Part shown: positions 61,401 to 64,000 of the stretch, in pieces
Layout: the number at the start of each line of letters is the position of its first letter
How positions within the stretch are numbered: the first letter of the stretch is position 1
Assembly: GCA_007449985.2 (NCBI GenBank)
Contig: VIIQ02000317.1
Span: forward strand, 23,653 to 87,652
Length of the DNA stretch: 64,000 nucleotides
Origin: Desmodesmus armatus
Lineage: Eukaryota; Chlorophyta; Chlorophyceae; Sphaeropleales; Scenedesmaceae
Reading direction: 5' to 3'
Notes under the pieces: generated by a model
The model's input: only the letters and a program-made list of their open reading frames with translations
What the model was told of the DNA's origin: nothing
Databases searched by the model: none
Translations under genes and position numbers: made by a program

Positions 61401-63965
61401 ATAGCCTTCCCCCACCCCCCACATCTCCCACACCCACTCCTACACACCCACCTGCTGCCACAGTGTGTCTGCTGCTGCTGCATTGTCCTCATTCACATCA
61501 TGCCATGCCAATGCCAGCACCGCAACCACCTCAGCCCCCCCCCCCCCCCCGACCACCAGCTCACATGTTGTGCAGCCATTATCTGCCCAAGTCTTTAGCC
61601 ATAGCCTTCCCCCACCCCCCATCTCCCACACCCGCTCCTACACACCCACCTGCTGCCACAGTGTGTCTGCTGCTGCTGCATTGTCATCATTCACATCATG
61701 CCATACCAATGCCAGCGACGCAACCACCTCAGCCCCCCCCCCCCCCCCCCCGACCACCAGCTCACATGTTGTGCAGCCATTATCTGCCCAAGTCTTCAGC
61801 CATAGCCTTCCCCCACCCCCCACATCTCCCACACCCCTCCTACAACACCCACCTGCTGCCACAGTGTGTCTGCTGCTGCTGCATTGTCCTCATTCACATC
61901 ATGCCATGCCAATGCCAGCACCGCAACCACCTCACCCCCCCCCCCCCCCCCCGACCACCAGCTCACATGTTGTGCAGCCATTATCTGCCCAAGTCTTTAG
62001 CCATAGCCTTCCCCCACCCCCCACATCTCCCACACCCGCTCCTACACACCCACCTGCTGCCACAGTGTGTCTGCTGCTGCTGCATTGTCATCATTCACAT
62101 CATGCCATGCCAATGCCAGCACCGCCACCACCTCAGCCCCCCCCCCCCCCCCGACCACCAGCTCACATGTTGTGCAGCCATTATCTGCCCAAGTCTTCAG
62201 CCATAGCCTTCCCCCACCCCCCACATCTCCCACACCCGCTCCTACACACCCACCTGCTGCCACAGTGTGTCTGCTGCTGCTGCATTGTCATCATTCACAT
62301 CATGCCATGCCAATGCCAGCACCGCAACCACCTCAGCCCCCCCCCCCCCCGACCCACCAGCTCACATGTTGTGCAGCCATTATCTGCCCAAGTCTTCAGC
62401 CATAGCCTTCCCCCACCCCCCACATCTCCCACCCACCCGCTCCTACACACCCACCTGCTGCCACAGTGTGTCTGCTGCTGCTGCATTGTCCTCATTCACA
62501 TCATGCCATGCCAATGCCAGCACCGCCACCCCCCTCAGCCCCCCCCCCCCCGACCACCAGCTCACATGTTTGCAGCCATTATCTGCCCAAGTCTTTAGCC
62601 ATAGCCTTCCCCCCCCCCCTCACATATCCCACACCACACAATCAAGAGCTCCTACACACCCACCTGCTGCCACAGTGTGTCTGCTGCTGCTGCATTGTCC
62701 TCATTCACATCATGCCATGCCAATGCCAGCACCCGCCCACCTCAGCCCCCCCCCCCCCCCCGACCACCAGCTCACATGTTGTGCAGCCATTATCTGCCCA
62801 AGTCTTTAGCCATAGCCTTCCCCCACCCCTCACATATCCCACACCACACAATCAAGAGCTCCTACACACCCACCTGCTGCCACAGTGTGTCTGCTGCTGC
62901 TGCATTGTCCTCATTCACATCATGCCATGCCAATGCCAGCACCGCCACCACCTCAGCCCCCCCCCCCCCCCCGACCACCAGCTCACATGTTGTGCAGCCA
63001 TTATCTGCCCAAGTCTTTAGCCATAGCCTTCCCCCACCCCTCACATATCCCACACCACACAATCAAGAGCTCCTACACACCCACCCTGCTGCCACAGTGT
63101 GTCTGCTGCTGCTGCATTGTCCTCATTCACATCATGCCATGCCAATGCCAGCACCTCCCACCACCTCAGCCCCCCCCCCCCCCCCCCCGACCACCAGCTC
63201 ACATGTTGTGCAGCCATTATCTGCCCAAGTCTTTAGCCATAGCCTTCCCCCACCCCTCACATATCCCACACCACACAATCAGAGCTCCTACACACCCACC
63301 TGCTGCCACAGTGTTCTGCTGCGGCTGCATTGTCCTCATCCATCATGCCATGCCAATGCCAGCACCGCCACCACCCTCAGCCCCCCCCCCCCCCCGCCAC
63401 CAGCTCACATTGTGCCAGCCATTATCTGCCCAAGTTTTTAGCCATAGCCTTCCCCCACCCCTCACATATCCCACACCACACAATCAAGAGCTCCTACACA
63501 CCCACCTGCTGCCACAGTGTGTCCTGCTGCTGCTGCATTCATCATTCACATCATGCCATGCCAATGCCAGCACCGCAACCACTCAGCCCCCCCCCCCCCC
63601 CCCGACCACCAGCTCACATGTTGTGCAGCCATTATCTGCCCAAGTCTTTAGCCATAGCCTTCCCCCACCCCCCACATCTCCCACACCACACAATCAAAGC
63701 TCCTACACACCCACCTGCTGCCACAGTGTGTCTGCTGCTGCTGCATTGTCCTCATTCACGTCATGCCATGCCAATGCCAGCACCGCCACCACCTCAGCGC
63801 TCTCAGGTGCCACCCCCTCTCTGCCAGTGTTTGGCACATGGGGCAGGGCTGCCAGAGCTGTGGCCCTAACAGCAGCTGAGCCTGACAGCAGGCCAGACAC
63901 TGCGGGGACCAGCTCTGGTCTGACACCCCGCAGCACAGGGAGCGCAACAGCGGCTGAACAGGTCC
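34414..63965 (-). CDS. GCN1: GCN1, eIF2-alpha-kinase activator (HEAT-repeat protein), 5' partial
   Basis: Ribosome-associated HEAT-repeat scaffold that activates the kinase GCN2 on amino-acid starvation or ribosome collision (plant name ILITYHIA). I recognise 28 exons in the order of plant and human GCN1, spanning the middle to the C-terminus; the N-terminal part lies beyond the window. Diagnostic segments include AWRTKQGSIQMLGAMAHCAP, TFVNTIDAPSLALVVPVVHR, DNWRIRQSSLELCGDVLFK, MGERVLHRMLPILRDTM, KEKERRKRRGG, GLKPFVPQLQTTFVKCL and a terminal DDWEEVEEY before the TAG at 34414. Introns carry many duplicated exon edges, C/G tracts and snoRNA units. About five exons need one- or two-base corrections at homopolymers, so sequence error or pseudogenisation must be considered. 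Exon coordinates are given in the block entries. Confidence 0.92.
36045..36136 (-). ncRNA. Box C/D snoRNA-like unit, family S1 copy 1
   Basis: Sense to GCN1, 92 nt. Terminal stem GGCG/TGCC, C box GTGACGA, internal CTGA, D box CTGA five bases before the 3' end. Upstream of D is TTACGGATCCAT, whose complement ATGGATCCGTAA resembles a large-subunit rRNA stretch I remember (GGAUCCGUAACUU), so a guide role is plausible. Confidence 0.65.
36287..36364 (-). ncRNA. Box C/D snoRNA-like unit, family S2 copy 1
   Basis: 78 nt, stem GGCA/TGCC, C box GTGATGG, internal TGTGATG (C'-like), D box in CGCTGATGCC. Guide-type sequence before D is CTTTCTTCCCTTATCG; its rRNA target is not known to me. Confidence 0.65.
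36551..36628 (-). ncRNA. Box C/D snoRNA-like unit, family S2 copy 2
   Basis: Same 78-nt structure and boxes as the S2 copy at 36287. Confidence 0.65.
37004..37095 (-). ncRNA. Box C/D snoRNA-like unit, family S1 copy 2
   Basis: Nearly identical to the copy at 36045, same boxes, in a different GCN1 intron segment. Confidence 0.65.
38938..39017 (-). ncRNA. Box C/D snoRNA-like unit, family S2 copy 3 (diverged)
   Basis: About 75% like the other S2 copies. C box TTGATGT and D box CTGA remain, and the sequence before D is shifted to CCTTACTTCCCTTATCT. It may be a pseudogene or have a changed target. Confidence 0.5.
39108..39199 (-). ncRNA. Box C/D snoRNA-like unit, family S1 copy 3
   Basis: As the other S1 copies, but with a perfect C box GTGATGA. 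Confidence 0.68.
39365..39442 (-). ncRNA. Box C/D snoRNA-like unit, family S2 copy 4
   Basis: Same 78-nt structure and boxes as the S2 copy at 36287, 165 bp after an S1 copy. The S1/S2 pairing seen near 36 kb is repeated here. Confidence 0.65.
39719..39796 (-). ncRNA. Box C/D snoRNA-like unit, family S2 copy 5
   Basis: Same structure and boxes as the other S2 copies, with a few substitutions in the middle. Confidence 0.63.
39918..40040 (-). repeat. Long copy of a GCN1 exon 3' edge with 5' splice site
   Basis: About 120 nt repeating ELLGALED to DHVDDLLT|GTGAGT of the exon ending at 40164, including GEYARATRHDLE, with one indel. The intervening intron has two long plus-strand C-runs (about 40106-40133). 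Confidence 0.82.
40492..40546 (-). repeat. Copy of a GCN1 exon 5' edge with 3' splice site
   Basis: CCCACAG|TGAGGC and the following codons to GCTGATGCCGCC repeat the start of the exon at 40380. The copy lies upstream, with G-rich sequence on the plus strand around it. Confidence 0.7.
41274..41315 (-). repeat. Copy of a GCN1 exon 3' edge with 5' splice site
   Basis: LRALSQLAGTAG|GTGAA repeats LRALGQLAGTAG|GTGAG of the exon ending at 41376. C-runs lie on both sides on the plus strand. Confidence 0.78.
41700..41740 (-). repeat. Copy of a GCN1 exon 3' edge with 5' splice site
   Basis: GLRVILGVRPQ|GTGAGG repeats the end of the exon finishing at 41998. The plus-strand CCCTCACC and C-run context is also repeated, and further C-run/TCCCTCAC remnants occur at about 41775-41935. 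Confidence 0.78.
42581..42669 (-). ncRNA. Box C/D snoRNA-like unit, family S3 copy 1
   Basis: 89 nt, terminal stem GCGG(G)T/ACCGC, C box TTGATGA, internal GCTGAC (D'-like), D box CTGA five bases from the 3' end. Before D is CAGTCTTCAAAGTTAT; AACUUUGAA also occurs in large-subunit rRNA, a possible target. Confidence 0.7.
42836..42923 (-). ncRNA. Box C/D snoRNA-like unit, family S3 copy 2
   Basis: As S3 copy 1, one C fewer in the terminal stem. Confidence 0.7.
43740..43823. repeat. Foldback hairpin, 35-bp arms
   Basis: Arms 43740-43774 and 43789-43823 pair at 33 of 35 positions around a 14-nt loop. Right beside it is a plus-strand G-run (43715-43729). It could be a miniature inverted-repeat remnant or a small-RNA precursor. 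Confidence 0.75.
43850..43897 (-). repeat. Copy of a GCN1 exon 3' edge
   Basis: VVVINALADP repeats EVINALADP of the exon ending at 44133. The donor is degraded (AGGTTGG). Confidence 0.65.
46119..46168 (-). repeat. Copy of a GCN1 exon 3' edge with 5' splice site
   Basis: GEVLPYILDGLSDE|GTACG repeats the end of the exon finishing at 46367 (GEVLPLILDGLSDE|GTACA). It lies next to a plus-strand C-run. Confidence 0.78.
46851..46882 (-). repeat. Short copy of a GCN1 exon 3' edge
   Basis: GGACACCTCACGCTCTTTGG followed by GTGAGAG repeats the end of the exon finishing at 47007 (GHLTLF). Confidence 0.65.
47397..47442 (-). repeat. Copy of a GCN1 exon 3' edge with 5' splice site
   Basis: EGSSVERSGAAQ|GTGCG repeats the end of the exon finishing at 47543, immediately beside a long plus-strand C-run (about 47366-47396). 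Confidence 0.8.
48319..48411 (-). ncRNA. Box C/D snoRNA-like unit, family S3 copy 3 (diverged)
   Basis: Stem, C box TTGATGA and D box CTGA are kept. The sequence before D is changed to CTCTCAAGGTGTT, so any guide specificity would differ from the other copies. Confidence 0.6.
48834..48923 (-). ncRNA. Box C/D snoRNA-like unit, family S3 copy 4
   Basis: Same boxes, stem and pre-D sequence as S3 copy 1. Confidence 0.7.
49087..49170 (-). ncRNA. Box C/D snoRNA-like unit, family S3 copy 5 (decayed)
   Basis: The 5' half and a C-box region (TTGATAA) are recognisable, but the D box and closing stem are lost. Probably a snoRNA pseudogene. Confidence 0.5.
49312..49394 (-). ncRNA. Box C/D snoRNA-like unit, family S3 copy 6
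   Basis: C box TTGATGA and D box CTGA are present. The sequence before D has a deletion (CAGTCAATATT). Confidence 0.58.
49558..49646 (-). ncRNA. Box C/D snoRNA-like unit, family S3 copy 7
   Basis: Boxes and stem intact except the C box, which reads GTGATGA. Confidence 0.7.
49924..50012 (-). ncRNA. Box C/D snoRNA-like unit, family S3 copy 8
   Basis: Intact stem, C box TTGATGA, D box CTGA and the common pre-D sequence. It lies 213 nt after a GCN1 exon end (50225). Confidence 0.7.
50474..50515 (-). repeat. Copy of a GCN1 exon 3' edge with 5' splice site
   Basis: DAPSLALVVPVVNR|GTGAC copies the end of the exon that finishes at 50685 (DAPSLALVVPVVHR|GTGAC). It lies in the next intron. Confidence 0.8.
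50963..51020 (-). repeat. Copy of the internal 5' part of a GCN1 exon
   Basis: VPGLLAAIADPMAA matches VPALLAAIADPNTA of the exon starting at 50857 and lies upstream of it in the preceding intron. Confidence 0.65.
51396..51487 (-). repeat. Copy of a GCN1 exon 3' edge
   Basis: Repeats TIVPRLGGVLGDPHPKVQA and EALQE from the exon ending at 51561, with a one-base indel, and keeps the donor-like GAG|GTGG. A C-run lies on each side on the plus strand. A weaker third trace may lie at about 51280-51295. Confidence 0.75.
52470..53156 (-). repeat. Four upstream copies of a GCN1 exon 5' edge
   Basis: The complete exon starts at 52387 with CACAG|AACCTG. Copies of its first 100-110 nt (NLLDGLLAELKAGGPSGYGL and on to ISGIVKGLGIA), each with its own acceptor-like upstream AG, start at about 52588, 52801, 52970 and 53154. 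They keep 85-95% identity, some with indels, and each breaks off into a transcript-strand C-run. Period about 190 bp. Confidence 0.87.
53310..53374. repeat. Foldback hairpin, about 17-bp arms
   Basis: GCATCTGAAACTTGAA at 53312-53327 pairs with TTCAAGTTTCAGATGTGC at 53357-53374 (one mismatch), 29-nt loop. Confidence 0.65.
53541..53643. repeat. Foldback hairpin H1 with GACAGG...TGACTGCACTCA arms
   Basis: About 48-nt arms at roughly 85% pairing; loop near 53588-53596. The outer arms share GACAGG, CTGACTGCACTCA and their complement with the hairpin at 54024, so the two are related elements. Confidence 0.72.
53673..53724 (+). repeat. Interstitial telomere-like tract
   Basis: Seven imperfect units of (T)TTAGGG/GTTGGG type, for example GATTTAGGGTTGGGTTTAGG. 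The plant/algal telomere repeat is TTTAGGG (TTTTAGGG in Chlamydomonas). It lies between the two related hairpins inside a GCN1 intron. Confidence 0.6.
54024..54111. repeat. Foldback hairpin H2, relative of H1
   Basis: GACAGGGTGACTGCACTCAC at 54024-54043 pairs perfectly with its complement at 54092-54111; pairing continues with mismatches to a small loop near 54066. The inner part differs from H1, while the outer 20 bp is nearly the same. Confidence 0.75.
54885..55240 (-). repeat. Three copies of a GCN1 exon 3' edge with 5' splice site
   Basis: EGVVVLLGMMAGHLAPEDDK|GTATG ends the complete exon at 55179. A near-identical copy ends at about 55053 (GTGTG donor). A more decayed copy (GMTGHLTPANDK) lies at about 54890-54960. 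C-runs on the plus strand separate them. Confidence 0.82.
55270..55980 (-). repeat. Five copies of a GCN1 exon 5' edge
   Basis: Reading VALVDAHGEALAQQLLPRF with flanking acceptor: complete at 55367. Partial copies start at 55524 (GVALVDAHGETLAQQLLPRF, acceptor ACAG), about 55672 (VALVDAHGEALAQQLLPRC, acceptor mutated), about 55835 (EALVLQLLPCIGSY) and about 55978 (GVALVDAH only). Each copy ends in a transcript-strand C-run. Confidence 0.82.
56841..57300 (-). repeat. Three copies of a GCN1 exon 3' edge with 5' splice site
   Basis: The complete exon ends at 57249 with VDAIREAMVGAG|GTGAG. Copies in the following intron end at 56990 (RGLAESVDSIGEAMVGAG|GTGTG) and 56841 (PVDGSREAMVGAG|GTGAG). The intervening intron contains G- and C-runs. 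Confidence 0.82.
57249..63965 (-). other. GCN1: GCN1 exon block 1
   Basis: Exon 63965 to 63715 (or 63711): acceptor GCATGCAG, then LVPAVSGLLSGSAAVRATAL and ending AWHDVNEDNAAAADTLWQQ. The donor is CAG|GTGGGT, or four bases later GTGG|GTGTGT, which fits the phase of the next exon better. Exon 57651-57249: PHPALVQHLSSQQADTRAA, YGEDLEDDMDEA, ALEALSGVLSGGDVHAALDF, RGLAEPVDAIREAMVGAG. Near 57290-57305 the frame breaks; two single-base losses (C and G) would restore a DFLVERGLAEP reading. The 5.7-kb array of exon-edge copies fills the intron between the two exons. Confidence 0.85.
57960..63800 (-). repeat. 29-copy minisatellite made of a GCN1 exon edge and its 5' splice site
   Basis: Unit about 204 bp, 28 full periods between 63717 and 58007. 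Each unit (minus strand) contains a G-run of roughly 10-20, GCTGAG, a 26-codon stretch reading VVAVLALAWHDVNEDNAAAA and DTLWQQ, the donor CAG|GTGGGT, and about 100 nt of intron. The first copy (63.7 kb) is the end of the complete exon. Two tail variants exist: A (CACATCTCCCACACC) and B (CACATATCCCACACC followed by ACACAATCAAGAGC), ordered from the complete exon as one hybrid, B5, A7, B5, A10. The exon part also varies between NED and NDD. Many units keep an open 26-codon stretch of 78 nt. Confidence 0.93.
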
Positions 63966-64000
63966 CTGCATGCGCAGTAGAGAGCAAGACACATTGAATG

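Noticed and set aside
57960..63800. CRISPR-like array
   Set aside because: The units are continuous tandem repeats of 204 bp without unique spacers, in a eukaryotic intron, and derive from an exon.
58019..63997. Very long plus-strand frames rich in Pro, His and Cys (up to 645 codons)
   Set aside because: They arise because the roughly 204-bp minisatellite and its C-runs happen to stay open; the meaningful frame is the minus-strand GCN1 exon edge.

Overview
The window is nuclear DNA of a green alga, most likely a chlorophycean (volvocalean or sphaeroplealean). The evidence is GC-rich genes with many short introns, very long CAG/GCA tracts coding polyGln and polyAla, TGTAA poly(A) signals, and exons whose closest remembered relatives are plant and algal proteins. 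No prokaryotic or organellar gene was seen.

Layout: 0.1-2.3 kb (+) holds the 3' half of an NTRA/B-type NADPH-thioredoxin reductase. 2.3-9.6 kb is gene-poor and CAG-rich, with a five-unit tandem array. 9.6-22.7 kb (+) is a BRCA2 orthologue: a glutamine/alanine-rich N-terminus with 12 BRC repeats, then the helical, OB1, OB2/tower and OB3 DNA-binding domain. A 5'-truncated LINE sits in the middle of that DNA-binding domain. 23.4-24.0 kb is a decayed copy of the 3' end of GCN1. 24.3-33.5 kb (-) is a wrecked F-box/LRR gene hit by an Ac-like hAT element and by a large non-LTR retrotransposon, which itself carries a 965-bp insertion. 34.4 kb to the window end (-) is the eIF2-alpha-kinase activator GCN1, 28 recognised exons, open at its 5' end.

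The most unusual structure is in GCN1. At least 13 exon edges have been tandemly copied into the neighbouring intron, either the 3' end of an exon with its 5' splice site or the 5' end with its 3' splice site. Most of these duplications are joined through a mononucleotide tract: G-runs on the transcript strand for 3'-edge copies, C-runs for 5'-edge copies. One has expanded to 29 copies (58.0-63.8 kb, about 204-bp unit) with a higher-order B5-A7-B5-A10 structure. The same introns carry 16 box C/D snoRNA-like units in three families on the sense strand, several foldback hairpins and an interstitial telomere-like tract.

Several GCN1 exons need a one- or two-base homopolymer correction to stay in frame. 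This could be sequence error or real decay. The named protein functions are independent of each other (redox, homologous recombination, amino-acid-starvation signalling); nothing suggests they work together. All assignments come from reading translated motifs and remembered family sequences; no search was run.
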